From Breoghania sp. L-A4 (GTDB lineage: Bacteria; Pseudomonadota; Alphaproteobacteria; Rhizobiales; Stappiaceae): a stretch of DNA of 64,000 nt. Positions 17,921 to 27,735 of the stretch are shown one piece after another. The notes beneath the pieces are model-generated. The model ran no database searches. It was not told the DNA's origin and was given only the letters and a program-made list of their open reading frames with translations. Numbering within the stretch: the first letter of the stretch is position 1; every line of letters begins with the position of its first letter. The stretch is taken from contig NZ_CP031841.1 in NCBI RefSeq assembly GCF_003432385.1, forward strand, positions 2,085,579 to 2,149,578. The letters run 5' to 3'. The position numbers and the translations under genes were made by a program.

Positions 17921-19402
17921 ATGAGCCTCGTTGACACCCGTACCCCCGATCCGAAGAAATTCATCAAGGGCGCCATGGGCGACTGGGAGATGGTCATCGG
18001 TCTCGAGGTGCATGCGCAGGTGACCTCCAACTCGAAGCTGTTCTCCGGCGCCTCGACCGAATTCGGCAACGCGCCGAACGACAACGTGTCGCTGGTCGAC
18101 GCTGCCATGCCGGGCATGCTGCCGGTGATCAACGAGGAATGCGTCCGTCAGGCCGTGCGCACCGGTCTGGGGCTGAAGGCCGAGATCAACCTCAAGAGCG
18201 TCTTCGACCGCAAGAACTACTTCTATCCCGATCTGCCGCAGGGCTACCAGATCTCGCAGTTCAAGCAGCCGATCGTCGGCGAGGGCATCGTCTATCTCGA
18301 CATGCCGGACGAGCGCGTCGAGGTCGGCGTCGAACGGCTGCATCTGGAGCAGGACGCCGGCAAGTCGATGCACGACCAGCATCCCACCATGTCGTTCGTC
18401 GATCTGAACCGCTCGGGCGTCGCGCTGATGGAGATCGTCTCCAAGCCGGACATCCGCTCGTCCGACGAGGCCAAGGCCTATCTCACCAAGCTGCGCACCA
18501 TCCTGCGCTACCTCGGCACCTGCGACGGCAACATGGAGCAGGGCTCCATGCGCGCCGACATCAACGTTTCCGTGCGCAAGCCCGGCGGTGACTTCGGCAC
18601 CCGCTGCGAGATCAAGAACGTCAACTCGATCCGCTTCGCCGGCCAGGCGATCGAATACGAGGCGCGCCGCCAGATCGGCATTCTCGAGGATGGCGGCTCC
18701 ATCGACCAGGAAACCCGCCTGTTCGATCCGGGCCGTGGCGAGACGCGCTCCATGCGCTCCAAGGAAGAGGCGCACGACTACCGCTACTTCCCCGATCCCG
18801 ACCTGCTGCCGCTGGTCTTCGACCAGGCCTTCGTCGACGATCTCGCGTCCCATCTGCCGGAACTGCCGGACGACAAGAAGGCGCGGTTTGTCGCCGACTT
18901 CGGCCTGTCGGCCTATGACGCGGACATTCTGGTGGCGGAAAAGATCTCGGCCGACTTCTTCGAGGCCGTGGCCAAGGGCCGCGACGCGAAACTGTCCGCC
19001 AACTGGGTGATCAACGAGCTCTTCGGACGGCTGAACAAGGAAGGCCACGACGTCACCACCTCGCCGGTTTCCGCCGACCAGCTCGGCGGCATCATCGATC
19101 TGATCGTTGCGGGCGAGATTTCGGGCAAGATCGCCAAGGATTTGTTCGAGATTGTCTGGTCCGAGGGCGGCGATCCGGCCGCAATCGTCGAGACGCGCGG
19201 CATGAAGCAGGTCACCGATCTCGGCGCCATCGAGGCGATCGTCAACGAGATCGTCGAGGCCAATCCCGAGAAGGCCGAACAGGCGCGCGAGAAGCCGGGC
19301 CTTCTGGGCTGGTTCGTCGGTCAGGTGATGAAGGCCAGCCAGGGCAAGGCCAACCCCAAGGCCGTCAACGATCTTCTGCGCAAGAAGATCGGCATCGATT
19401 AG
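17921..19402 (+). CDS. gatB: Asp-tRNA(Asn)/Glu-tRNA(Gln) amidotransferase subunit B
   Basis: A 493-residue GatB, the tRNA-binding and kinase-like subunit of GatCAB. It has [57 protein letters not shown], and the C-terminal YqeY-like tail ending [12 protein letters not shown]. The ATG at 17921 was chosen because family members start with a short [18 protein letters not shown]-type leader before the catalytic domain. It is separated from gatA by about 4.5 kb containing unrelated genes and a repeat array, so it is not in one operon with gatCA. Confidence 0.97.
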   Translation: MSLVDTRTPDPKKFIKGAMGDWEMVIGLEVHAQVTSNSKLFSGASTEFGNAPNDNVSLVDAAMPGMLPVINEECVRQAVRTGLGLKAEINLKSVFDRKNYFYPDLPQGYQISQFKQPIVGEGIVYLDMPDERVEVGVERLHLEQDAGKSMHDQHPTMSFVDLNRSGVALMEIVSKPDIRSSDEAKAYLTKLRTILRYLGTCDGNMEQGSMRADINVSVRKPGGDFGTRCEIKNVNSIRFAGQAIEYEARRQIGILEDGGSIDQETRLFDPGRGETRSMRSKEEAHDYRYFPDPDLLPLVFDQAFVDDLASHLPELPDDKKARFVADFGLSAYDADILVAEKISADFFEAVAKGRDAKLSANWVINELFGRLNKEGHDVTTSPVSADQLGGIIDLIVAGEISGKIAKDLFEIVWSEGGDPAAIVETRGMKQVTDLGAIEAIVNEIVEANPEKAEQAREKPGLLGWFVGQVMKASQGKANPKAVNDLLRKKIGID

Positions 19403-19919
19403 CTCCGCCCGTTATCGCGCCGCAATGATCCGCCATCGCGCATTGCGGTGCGGATTGCGTCATTCTGCCGCATCGGCAGTCACATTGACGCTGCGGAGCG
19501 CACATCTGCGTGAGCCTGCGGCTGCGGTATTCCGCTCCCCATCCAAGTGTGGCTAGAATTGGCGCGTGGGCGGATGTGTGCCGCCCCAACACCTTGCTTG
19601 TGTTGCTAATTTAATGGTCGCGGGCGTCAAGATGCCGGCGCAATTCGGCCCCGTTGCCGCCGTCTTTCCTGATCAAATTGCCGTGGTCGGTATTCCCGAT
19701 CCGGCACCGGACGATGCGGCCCGCGCCCGACGTGCGCGGAAATTGCATGAATTGCTGCACTGCGGGGATCTTTTGCGCCGCTGGGGCGTTCCTCGTGCAG
19801 ACCCGGATACCGGAAGATGGTTTTCAAGCCTTCCCGGGCGCCCCTCCCAGGTGCCTGAGCGAGGGGCTTCGCGCGGCCCATGCGGGTTGAATGATGCGTC
19901 AGAGAGGTTGAGTTTGGAC
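19403..19919. other. 517-bp intergenic region upstream of the glucan gene
   Basis: No gene or clear promoter is seen. The glucan gene frame stays open to 19566, but that extension is compositionally unlike the protein and would hide the Tat signal. Confidence 0.5.
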
Positions 19920-21500
19920 ATGAATCGCCGCGAATACCTGCAAGCGACGGGTGCTCTCATTGCTGCCATCGCCGGCGGCATGCCGCTGGCGGCGCTGGCG
20001 CAAGCGCCGGCCGCCGATGAGTCCGGGTCCGCCGTGCAGAGCTTCAGCTGGGACGAACTGGTTGCGCGCATGAAGCAGCGCGCCGCGGAGCCCTACGAGC
20101 CGCCGTCTGCGACACTGCCCAAACCCCTGGCGGATCTCGATTACGACCGCCGCCGGCTGATCAATTATCGTCGCGAGCGATCCGTCTGGCGCGGCCAGGA
20201 CCGCGGTTTCCAGATGCAGGCCTTTCATCCCGGCGGCATTTACGATGCGCCGGTGCAACTGTTCGAGGTGGCTGACGGCGCCGCCCGGCCGATCACCTTT
20301 TCGGCCGCCGATTTCGAGTATCTCGCCCCGCTCGATCCGGCGGAGTTCGAGGCGTTGGAGTTCCCCGGCGTCGCCGGCATCCGGCTTCTGTATCCGCTCA
20401 ACCGCTCCGATCATCACGACGAGGTGGTGAGCTTTCTGGGCGCCAGCTATTTTCGCGCACTGGGCCGCGGCAACCGTTACGGGCTGTCGGCGCGCGGGCT
20501 GGCGGTGGACACGGCCGCCGGCGCGCCGGAGGAGTTCCCCGTCTTCACCCGGCTGTACATCGAGCGTCCGGAGATCGACGCGCGGCAGATCCGCGTTTGG
20601 GCGGAGCTTGAGAGCGCACGGGTTTCCGGCGCCTATGCCTTCACCATCGCGCCGGGGACCGAGACCATCATCGATGTGAGCATGGCCATCTTCCTGCGCG
20701 GCGACGTCTCGCGGCTCGGCATCGCGCCGCTGACGTCCATGTATCTGTTCGGCGAGAACGACCGCACCGGCTTTGACGACTTCCGTCCCGAGGTGCACGA
20801 CAGCGATGGCCTGGCGATCCTGCGCGCCAACGGCGAGCGTGTCTGGCGACCGCTGGTCAACCCCGGCCAGTTGCAGCTTTCGTTGTTCTCCGAGGTCGAT
20901 CCGGGCGGCTTCGGCCTGCTGCAGCGCGACCGCGCCGGAGACGCCTATCTCGATACGGAAGCGCGCTACGAGCGCCGTCCGTCGGTGTGGATCGAGCCTG
21001 TGGGCAATTGGGGCAAGGGGGCTGTGTGGCTCGCCGAGATCCCCTCTTCGGCCGAAATCCACGACAACATCGTGGCCTTCTGGATGCCGCGGGAAGGCCT
21101 GACGGCAGGGTCCGAGCATCACCTGCAATACCGGATGATCTGGGCTTTGAACGTCGAGGAGGATCATCCGCTGGGCCGCGTGACCAGCACCCGTACGGGC
21201 CACGGCGGCGTCTCGGGCGTTGAGCCCGATCCGCAGGCGCGCAAGTTCGTGATCACCTTTGCCGGCGGTTCGCTGCCGGAAATCGGTCCCGACGATCAGG
21301 TGACCGCGGGCATCGGCGTGGACAACGGCACGCTCCTTCACAGCGATTTGCAGAAACTTGAAGGCAGCGATGACTGGCGGCTGGTGCTTGATGTGAAGCG
21401 TGGCGGCGAAAGCCGGCCGGTCGAGCTGCGCGCGGACCTGCATCTCGAGGGTCAAAGCCTGACCGAAACCTGGACCTATCAATGGGGAACGCTGCTATGA
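19920..21500 (+). CDS. Periplasmic glucan biosynthesis protein, OpgD/OpgG family
   Basis: A 526-residue exported protein. The N-terminus MNRREYLQATGALIAAIAGG, ending LAALAQA, is a Tat-type signal (RR followed by a hydrophobic core), as in OpgD. The mature part has the MdoG beta-sandwich domain with FSWDELVARMKQRA, DLDYDRRRLINYR, FFLGASYFRALGRGNRYGLSARGLA-type and SMYLFGENDRTGFDDFRPEVHDSDGL segments. It shapes the backbone of osmoregulated periplasmic glucans. The Tat signal favours the OpgD type, but it may be the only G/D protein here, so no symbol is fixed. It overlaps the next small gene by ATGA. Confidence 0.92.
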   Translation: MNRREYLQATGALIAAIAGGMPLAALAQAPAADESGSAVQSFSWDELVARMKQRAAEPYEPPSATLPKPLADLDYDRRRLINYRRERSVWRGQDRGFQMQAFHPGGIYDAPVQLFEVADGAARPITFSAADFEYLAPLDPAEFEALEFPGVAGIRLLYPLNRSDHHDEVVSFLGASYFRALGRGNRYGLSARGLAVDTAAGAPEEFPVFTRLYIERPEIDARQIRVWAELESARVSGAYAFTIAPGTETIIDVSMAIFLRGDVSRLGIAPLTSMYLFGENDRTGFDDFRPEVHDSDGLAILRANGERVWRPLVNPGQLQLSLFSEVDPGGFGLLQRDRAGDAYLDTEARYERRPSVWIEPVGNWGKGAVWLAEIPSSAEIHDNIVAFWMPREGLTAGSEHHLQYRMIWALNVEEDHPLGRVTSTRTGHGGVSGVEPDPQARKFVITFAGGSLPEIGPDDQVTAGIGVDNGTLLHSDLQKLEGSDDWRLVLDVKRGGESRPVELRADLHLEGQSLTETWTYQWGTLL

Positions 21501-21862
21501 CGCGCTCTACGAATTCGTCCACCTCCCGTTTGACGCCCGCGCCGGGCTTTGAGGCGCTTCGCCGTACGGTGCGCCGCCCGGATCTTGATGATGCGGCGCT
21601 CGCGCTGTGTCTTGAGGCGGCGCTGCATGATCTCTGCGGCGCGGATGCGTCCGAAGGCATCAAGCGCGATATCCTGCGCGGCAGCGCGCGGGCGGATCTG
21701 AGCTCCCGCGTGCTGGCGAGCCTCTGCCTGCCGCCGCCCGCCTCTCCGCTCGCCATGCCGGTTCATACGCTCGAGCGGCCACGCGGGCGCATGCTGGCGC
21801 GGCTTTCGGCCGGTGTGCGCCGGCTGCGCGGTGGCCGGCGCGTGCCGGTCAGGGTGGAGTAG
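21497..21862 (+). CDS. Hypothetical protein between the glucan genes
   Basis: A 121-residue Arg/Ala/Leu-rich protein starting at an ATGA overlap with the glucan gene and ending 3 bp before the opgH start, so it is translationally linked to both. The middle (DLDDAALALCLEAALHDLCGADASEGIKRDILRGSARADLSSRVLASLCLP) is predicted helical; the C-terminus is basic. No family is recognised. The coupling suggests a role in OpgH assembly or control, an inference only. Confidence 0.6.
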   Translation: MTRSTNSSTSRLTPAPGFEALRRTVRRPDLDDAALALCLEAALHDLCGADASEGIKRDILRGSARADLSSRVLASLCLPPPASPLAMPVHTLERPRGRMLARLSAGVRRLRGGRRVPVRVE

Positions 21863-21865
21863 CGC

Positions 21866-23676
21866 ATGGCCGCGCGCCCCGGATCCGAGATCCTCTCGCG
21901 GGTGAGCCTGTACGTGCGCCGCGGCGGCGCGGTGCTGCTGACGCTTGGGCTGACGGCCGGCGCCGCGGCGATGTTCGGATCCGTGGCGGTGGCCGACGGG
22001 TTCGACTGGCTCGACGTTCTGCGCGTCACCCTTGTCGCCTTCGGCGCCTTGTGGCTGTCGTGGGGCGCCTGCACGGCGCTTCTGGGCCTGCTGTTCGCGC
22101 CCGATCCGGTGCCGCGTTCCACGTCGGCGCTCAAGGGCCGCACGGCCATCGTCATTCCGGTCTACAACGAGGCCGCGGACGCCGTCTTCGCCCGGCTGCA
22201 CGCCATGTATCGCGCGCTCGAGCGGCTTGGCGCGCTGGAGACGTTTGATTTCCACGTGCTCTCGGATTCGACACGCCCCGAGTGTGTGGAGTCCGAACGC
22301 GCGCTGCATCGGCGTGCGGTCGTTCAGCTTGGCGGCGGCGGTCGCCTCTACTATCGCCATCGCAGCCCCAATGTGGGCCGCAAGGCGGGCAATGTGGCCG
22401 ACTTCATCCGCGCGAGCGGCGGCGCCTACGACCACATGCTGGTGCTGGATGCCGACAGTCTGATGCGCGGGAGACCATCGTCGAGATGGTCCGCCGCATG
22501 GAGGCGGACCCGCGGCTGGGACTGCTGCAGACCGTGCCGCGCATCATTGGCCGGCGCACGCTGTTCGGCCGCATGATCCAGTTCTCCTCCTTCTTCTACG
22601 CGCCGGTGTTCTCGCGCGGTGTCGCGGCGCTTCAGGGCGCGGAAGGCCCGTTCTGGGGCCACAACGCGCTGGTGCGCGTGCGCGCCTTCGCCCAGAGCTG
22701 TGGCCTGCCCAAGCTCCAGGGCGCGCCGCCCTTTGGCGGCGACATTCTCAGCCACGACACCGTGGAGGCGGCCATGCTGGCGCGCGGCGGCTGGCAGGTG
22801 CGTCTGGATCCGGATCTCGACGGTTCGTACGAGGAAGCCCCCGCCAACATGATCGACTACGCCAAACGCGACCGGCGCTGGTGCCAGGGAAACCTGCAGC
22901 ACACCCGCGTGCTGGCCGCGCCGGGGCTGCATTTCTGGAGCCGGCTCAACCTGCTGCAGGGCGTCTTCGGCTATCTGGCGTCGCCCATCTGGCTGCTTTT
23001 TCTGCTCGCCAGCATCATTGCGCCGCAGGTGGCGCCGGCACCCGTCTATTTCGTCTCCGGCTCGCCGTTTCCGCGTTTTCCACACCCTGAGACCGAAATG
23101 GGACTGGCGCTGCTCTTCGGCGTCTTCGCGCTGCTGCTGCTGCCAAAGGTGCTTTTGGTGCTGCGCGCGGTGCTTGTCGGAGAGGCCCAGTCCTTCGGCG
23201 GCGATGCGGCCGCCTGCGGCAGCGCCGTCCTGGAGTTCCTGCTCGCCTCGCTATTGGCGCCGATTCACATGATGTTCCAGAGCCGATCGGTCGCGCAGGT
23301 GCTCACCGGCGCGGATTTCGGCTGGCCTGCGGCCGAACGCGCCGACGGATCGCTCGCGCCGCTCGATTGCCTGCGCGCGAGCTGGTGGATGGTTGTCTTC
23401 GGCACCGCAAGCCTGGGGATGGCCTACTGGGCCGCGCCCATGCTGGTCGGCTGGCTGCTGCCGGTGATGCTGCCGCTTGTCGCCGCGCCGCTGCTCATCT
23501 GGTGGACCGCCTCGATCAGCGCCGGCCATGGCGCGCGGCGCGCCGGCATCTTTCTCACGCCCGTCGAGATTTCCGGTGAGCCGGTGATTGCTGCCGCCGC
23601 CGCCGCGCTGGAAACCTATCGCCTGCCGGAAGACGAGCAGGCGCCACGCGCCGTCCCCGCGCCGGAAGCTGCCTGA
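21866..23676 (+). CDS. opgH: Glucans biosynthesis glucosyltransferase, frameshifted
   Basis: An inner-membrane family-2 glucosyltransferase that polymerises UDP-glucose into the backbone of periplasmic glucans; 603 residues after repair. Two N-terminal membrane segments are followed by the catalytic domain with TAIVIPVYNEAADAVFARLHAM, FHVLSDSTRPE, LVLDADSLMRG and RDRRWCQGNLQH (QxxRW-like), then several C-terminal membrane segments. One G is missing at 22469-22471 (CGCGGGAGACC), where LDADSLMRG should continue ETIVEMVRRMEADPRLGLLQT. Both parts are otherwise well conserved. Confidence 0.93.
22469..22471 (+). other. Single-base deletion in opgH
   Basis: A GGG run stands where GGGG would keep the catalytic domain in frame. 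Confidence 0.8.
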
Positions 23677-23778
23677 TACCTGCCGCCGGAAGCCAGCCTC
23701 GCATCCCTGTCCGCGCCGCACTGCGTGCGATGACGCGGAGGGTGTGGGAGGCCGCCGATATCGACAGCGCCGCCGTAT

Positions 23779-23895
23779 CCGCACCCTCTCCCATGGGGAG
23801 AGGGTTGGGGTGAGGGGCTTCACGCTCAGGATGATACGGCGGGTCCTGCGCCCCTCACCCGCGCCTGCGGCGCGACCTCACCCCATGGGAGAGGT
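23779..23895. repeat. Inverted-repeat intergenic element
   Basis: CCTCTCCCATGGGGAGAGG with GGGGTGAGGGG at the left is opposed by CCCCTCACCC and CTCACCCCATGGGAGAGG at the right. This is a nested palindromic unit of a type common between genes of high-GC alphaproteobacteria. I see no gene in 23677-24141. Confidence 0.75.
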
Positions 23896-24141
23896 GAAGA
23901 CACCGCGCGCCCGGTCATGCCGGATTAAGCCACGGCCGCGATTGAAGCGGCGATCAGCAGCAAACGGTGCCGCATGAGTGCTCGCGACGAGCCCTGGCAT
24001 GACGAATGAGCGTCCGGGGGCTGTGCCATCGAGCTCTTGGCGCGCAAGCGCCGTCCAAAGCGCACCTGGCGCCGCACAGGTGCCGTCTTGCACCTCCGGT
24101 CAAATGCTGGCACAGAGCAAGGACCCCGTCCTGGTCCGCCC

Positions 24142-24606
24142 ATGGAGCCGCCCTTGCGCATCGTCGAAGCCGACCGCCAGCACCTCGGCGCCCTTGTCGC
24201 GATGCTGCATGACGATTTTCTCGGTCAGGGGCGCGAGGACCTGTCCGACGCGGCGCTTGACGGCTATCGCGCCGCCTTCGCCGCCTTATCGGACGATCCC
24301 AACAACACGCTCTTCGTGGCGCTGGATGAGACCGACGCGCCCGTCGGCATGTTTCAGCTCACCTTTCTTCCTGGGCTGTCCTACGGCGGCCAGTGGCGCG
24401 CCCAGATCGAAGGCGTGCGCACGCGGGCGGATCAGCGCGGCAAGGGCATCGGCGCGCGGATGATGGCCTTCGCCATCGAGCAGGCGCGGTCGCGAGGCTG
24501 CGTTCTGGTGCAACTGGCCACCAACAAGGCGCGCGGCGACGCGCACCGTTTCTACGAGCGGCTTGGTTTCAAAGCCTCGCACATCGGCATGAAGATGATG
24601 CTGTAG
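24142..24606 (+). CDS. GNAT-family N-acetyltransferase
   Basis: A 154-residue acetyltransferase, PPLRIVEADRQHLGALVAMLHDDFLGQGRED at the N-terminus. Acetyl-CoA motif A is RTRADQRGKGIGARMMAFAI, followed by VLVQLATNKARGDAHRFYERLGFKASHIGMKM. The start was placed at ATG 24142; the upstream in-frame extension is Arg-rich and lies in non-coding-like sequence. Substrate unknown. Confidence 0.9.
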   Translation: MEPPLRIVEADRQHLGALVAMLHDDFLGQGREDLSDAALDGYRAAFAALSDDPNNTLFVALDETDAPVGMFQLTFLPGLSYGGQWRAQIEGVRTRADQRGKGIGARMMAFAIEQARSRGCVLVQLATNKARGDAHRFYERLGFKASHIGMKMML

Positions 24607-24808
24607 GACTCATCCTCAGCCGGATTGGCGGCTTGATCCGAATCCGCGCCGGGCTCATGTCCGATCGTGACGCCAATCGTAAGCCTGCGATGCGTAGCGG
24701 GGATAAGTTTTTTGGCTGGCTGGGACAGAGGGGAGCGGGCGGGGCGCGTCACGGCGTGATGCCAGATCGGCGAGCGCACCTTCACGGCGGACGCAAGTCG
24801 AATTCGAA

Positions 24809-24830
24809 TTTGATTCAAATTTGAATCAAA
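24809..24830. repeat. Perfect 22-bp AT-rich palindrome
   Basis: Perfectly self-complementary, with half-site TTTGATTCAAA and its reverse complement. It lies between the convergent GNAT and DUF2147 genes, in a locally AT-rich stretch (24800-24845). Confidence 0.7.
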
Positions 24831-24896
24831 ATTCATTCAAATAACCATCAACAACCGCTCGAAATTCGAGAAAGTTGACAGTCGTGGAGCGCCCTG

Positions 24897-25346
24897 TCAG
24901 GGCACGCGGGTCCAGTTCACGTTCTCGCATAGCACGTACAGGATGCAGCCGCGTATCGTCAGCTTGTCCTCGCCGTTCAGTGTGACCGTGGCGTCGGCGG
25001 CGATGCCGCGCTCGGGATCGTATCCCCGCCCGCGCCACGTTCCGCCCTCCTGCTTCAGTCCCGACAGCACCTCGATGCCGAGAATGGGCCGGTCGCGCTT
25101 GTCCGGGTCAGGGTTGTTGACGTCGCGGGCGCTTTCCTGGGTCATACCGGCGGGCGGATCGAAGGCGATGACGTGGCCGCACAGGGCGTCGCCGCACGGC
25201 GCGATGCGCACCGTGCCGGGGTAGGGCGTGCGCCAGTCGCCCTGCAAATCCGCCGCCCGGGCCGTCCCGGCGTCGAGCGCCAGATACATTCCCACAGCGC
25301 ACAGGGCGGCGAGGACTTGTCCGCGTTGGCCGTTCTTGAGCTCCAT
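24897..25346 (-). CDS. DUF2147 exported protein, copy 2
   Basis: A 149-residue protein with a signal peptide (~1-31, ending TARA). Body: DLQGDWRTPYPGTVRIAPCGDALCGHVIAFDPP, DKRDRPILGIEVLSGLKQEGGTWRGRGYDPERG, LTIRGCILYVLCENVNWTRV. This is the DUF2147 fold, with paired Cys in CGDALCG and GCILYVLC. Function unknown; the family is periplasmic. It lies 8 bp downstream of a second DUF2147 gene, from which it has diverged strongly. Confidence 0.88.
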   Translation of the reverse strand: MELKNGQRGQVLAALCAVGMYLALDAGTARAADLQGDWRTPYPGTVRIAPCGDALCGHVIAFDPPAGMTQESARDVNNPDPDKRDRPILGIEVLSGLKQEGGTWRGRGYDPERGIAADATVTLNGEDKLTIRGCILYVLCENVNWTRVP

Positions 25347-25354
25347 CGCGCGTC

Positions 25355-25798
25355 CTATCGGTAGCGGTTCCAGGTCTCGCCCTTGCAGATCAACCCGCCC
25401 AGAACGCAGCCTTCAAGCTTCAGCTTGTTGGGCGCGGTCAACTCCATGACCCCCTTGTAGGTCTTGCCGTCCTCGGCATTGTACACCTTGCCCTTCCAGC
25501 TGTCGTCGCCGCTGGGAACCATGTTGATGACGGTTTGAACCCCCAGCAGCGGCCGGTCGCGCTTGGACTTGTCGGGGTTCTTGTCGTCCTTGCGCGGGTT
25601 CTTCAGCCACACAAGCTTGCCGCACAGGGCCTTGCCGCACGACGAGATCTGTATCCGCGACGTTCCGCTCGGACGAGCCCAGACGCCCTTCGCATCCGCC
25701 GCCGCCGCCGGCTGCGTCGTCACAAGAACGGCTGCGGCGATGACCACCGGCGCAGACAATATGGCGGCGGCGCGCAGTCCACGTTTCAAGACACTCAT
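25355..25798 (-). CDS. DUF2147 exported protein, copy 1
   Basis: A 147-residue protein with a signal peptide (~1-34, ending PAAA). It shares the paralogue's plan: KGVWARPSGTSRIQISSCGKALCGKLVWLKNP, KRDRPLLGVQTVINMVPSGDDSWKGKVYNAEDGKTYKG, LKLEGCVLGGLICKGETWNR. ATG 25798 was chosen because it begins the signal peptide and follows a GGGAGG-type site; the longer frame adds no signal. First gene of a two-gene operon, with its promoter in the AT-rich region 25799-26233. Confidence 0.88.
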   Translation of the reverse strand: MSVLKRGLRAAAILSAPVVIAAAVLVTTQPAAAADAKGVWARPSGTSRIQISSCGKALCGKLVWLKNPRKDDKNPDKSKRDRPLLGVQTVINMVPSGDDSWKGKVYNAEDGKTYKGVMELTAPNKLKLEGCVLGGLICKGETWNRYR

Positions 25799-26233
25799 GA
25801 TATTCCCTCCCGTGTTTTTGGTCGTTGCTATAGTAAGGTAGCTGCTTTCGGGGCGCTGGCAAGCGTCCTCGCGCGCCGCTTTTTGGCTCTGAGAGGCCGT
25901 CGACACATGGTCAATTGGGTGGCCGTGTCCGCCACTACGTTTATCTACTTGGGCCTCAATACGACGTGTATCGTGTCGTATGGTTACGGAAGCGTGTTGA
26001 TTAACTCTTTCTCTTAAGGATCAAAGTATTGAAATTTATAGGTTTTTTCCGCTTTGTCGGTTAAGGAACCTGAAATTTTACCGAACGTTTTTAATTCGTT
26101 TTGTTCTTGTTAACCATAAACATTAATCCTCGGTCAAAGCTCAGGCTGGAATACTCTCTACGTAACGCGGAGGTGCCTCGGTCGCGAAAGAAGCATCGGG
26201 ACCAGGACCTTCGGAAATCATAGGAGAATGACA
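25799..26233. promoter_or_regulatory. AT-rich divergent promoter region
   Basis: 435 bp, much richer in A+T than the surroundings, between the DUF2147 pair (minus) and the Sel1-like gene (plus). A dyad ATACGAC-N9-GTCGTAT lies at 25959-25981. No gene is seen. Exact promoters could not be assigned. Confidence 0.5.
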
Positions 26234-26502
26234 ATGGCTCGCTTTGAAATACCCGTCGAGGGCATGGCCGGAATGGGATCGGCCCCGCCAATGCGGAAAT
26301 GCTGTTTGAACTCGGCATGACCTATGCCACCGGTCGCGACGTGCCGGCGGATCTCGTCTCGGCGCACAAGTGGTTCAATCTGGCCGCGATGAAGGGCAAC
26401 CGTGATGCCGTGCGCTATCGCAAGGAAATCTCTGAGGAAATGACCAGCGCCGATATCGCCGAGGCGCAGCGCGCGGCTCGCGAATGGCTGACCATGCAGT
26501 GA
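26234..26502 (+). CDS. Sel1-like repeat protein, frameshifted
   Basis: An 89-residue protein after repair: MARFEIPVEGMAGMGS, then PANAEMLFELGMTYATGRDVPADLVSAHKWFNLAAMKGNRDAVRYRKEI, a Sel1-type TPR, and EMTSADIAEAQRAAREWL. An AGGAG ribosome-binding site at 26222-26226 fits ATG 26234. One base is missing near 26281-26286 (GATCGGCCCCGCC); with a G restored the frame continues as GPANAEML. Small single-Sel1 proteins of this kind are frequent in alphaproteobacteria; their partners are unknown. Confidence 0.82.
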
Positions 26503-26724
26503 TCGGCGTTCCCGCGCTGATCCCTGCGGCCTCCAGGGGCTGCGCTCCCGCAACCGTGCGGTTTGCGGGCGCACGACGCGAAAGGTCGTCCGGCGGACGG
26601 CGCTGACCGCGCGCTCATCGCGCCGCAGTCAGCCGCCACACGGCCCGCCGGATGACGACCCTCCTGACCGGCCCAAGGTCTCGCGACCCGGGTACGGCAC
26701 ATTTTCTGACGAGATTTCAGTTCG

Positions 26725-27654
26725 TTAGCCGGCCTGTGCGCGAAAGCCGCCGGCCACTTCACGGATCGTGTTCATCAGCAGCTCCGCCAGCGGCGAGGGC
26801 GCGATGTCCGATCGCGTCGTGATGCCGATGGACCCCATCATCGCCGATCTGTCGATCGGCAGCTCCACGAGCGTTCCAGCCGCGATGTCTCCGTCGATGG
26901 CGCCGCGCGGCACCGCCCAGACGGCGTCCGACGCCAGCGCATAGGCGCGCCCGAAGGTCACCGAAATGGTCTCCACCTGGTCGGAAGGCAGCCGGATGCC
27001 GTTGGCGATCAGGAACCGGTCCACCTCCTTGCGGATCACCGTTCCCTCCGGCGGCAGCGACGCGGGAAAGCGCGACAGGGCCGCCAGATCGAAAGGCTCG
27101 GCGGCGCTCAGCGGATGGCCCGCGCGCACCACCAGCGTCATCGGCTCGGAATAGATATGCTCAAACGCCAGCCCGGTCATCTGGTCCGGCTCCACCAGCC
27201 GCCCCACCACCACGTCGAGGTCCCCCAGCCGCAGTTGCGCCAGAAGCGAGGCATTGGATCCGGTCGACACCCGCACCACGGTTTCCAGCGCGGTCTGCTT
27301 GAACAGGTTTAATGCCCGTGGCATCAGTCTCGCCGCCACATTGGGCAGCACGCCGGCGCTGACGATATATCCGCCCTTGGATTGCGCCCGCGAGACGCTG
27401 TCGATGCCCTGATGCAGCGCCATCACGCTGGCCGCGGCGTGCCGCATGAAGATTTCCCCGAAGCGCGTCAGCCGCACGCCCTTCTTGGAGCGGTCGAACA
27501 ATCTCGCGCCCAGCGATTCTTCAAGTTCTTTCAAGGTCTTGGAGACGGCGGGCTGCGACACGCTGAGCGCTTCCGCCGCCCGCACGATGGAGCCTTGGCG
27601 GGCGGCCTCCAGAAAGCACTGCAAATGGCGGAACTTGATGCGCGTGTCGATCAT
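26725..27654 (-). CDS. pcaQ: LysR-type regulator of protocatechuate catabolism
   Basis: A 309-residue LTTR. The helix-turn-helix is in FLEAARQGSIVRAAEALSVSQPAVSKTLKELEESLGARLFDR (~14-55), followed by the effector domain. It is divergent from pcaHG, 235 bp away, with a dyad operator between. In Agrobacterium and Sinorhizobium PcaQ activates the pca operon with beta-carboxy-cis,cis-muconate or gamma-carboxymuconolactone as co-inducer. The assignment rests on position and the N-terminal sequence. Confidence 0.85.
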   Translation of the reverse strand: MIDTRIKFRHLQCFLEAARQGSIVRAAEALSVSQPAVSKTLKELEESLGARLFDRSKKGVRLTRFGEIFMRHAAASVMALHQGIDSVSRAQSKGGYIVSAGVLPNVAARLMPRALNLFKQTALETVVRVSTGSNASLLAQLRLGDLDVVVGRLVEPDQMTGLAFEHIYSEPMTLVVRAGHPLSAAEPFDLAALSRFPASLPPEGTVIRKEVDRFLIANGIRLPSDQVETISVTFGRAYALASDAVWAVPRGAIDGDIAAGTLVELPIDRSAMMGSIGITTRSDIAPSPLAELLMNTIREVAGGFRAQAG

Positions 27655-27696
27655 GCGGTCGGCCTGATGGATGAGGATACAGATCTATAATCTGTG

Positions 27697-27735
27697 GGTT
27701 ATGTAATATGGCATGAAAGGTTATTTTACATAACC
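27697..27735. promoter_or_regulatory. Putative PcaQ operator
   Basis: GGTTATGTAA (27697-27706) and TTACATAACC (27726-27735) are perfect inverted 10-mers. The right-hand half also forms GGTTAT-N5-ATAACC (27719-27735), close to the published PcaQ half-sites ATAACC/GGTTAA. It lies in the pcaQ-pcaHG intergenic region. Confidence 0.65.

Noticed and set aside
24552-24836. Minus-strand 94-residue frame between the GNAT and DUF2147 genes
   Set aside because: No family, no ribosome-binding site, and it overlaps the GNAT 3' end.
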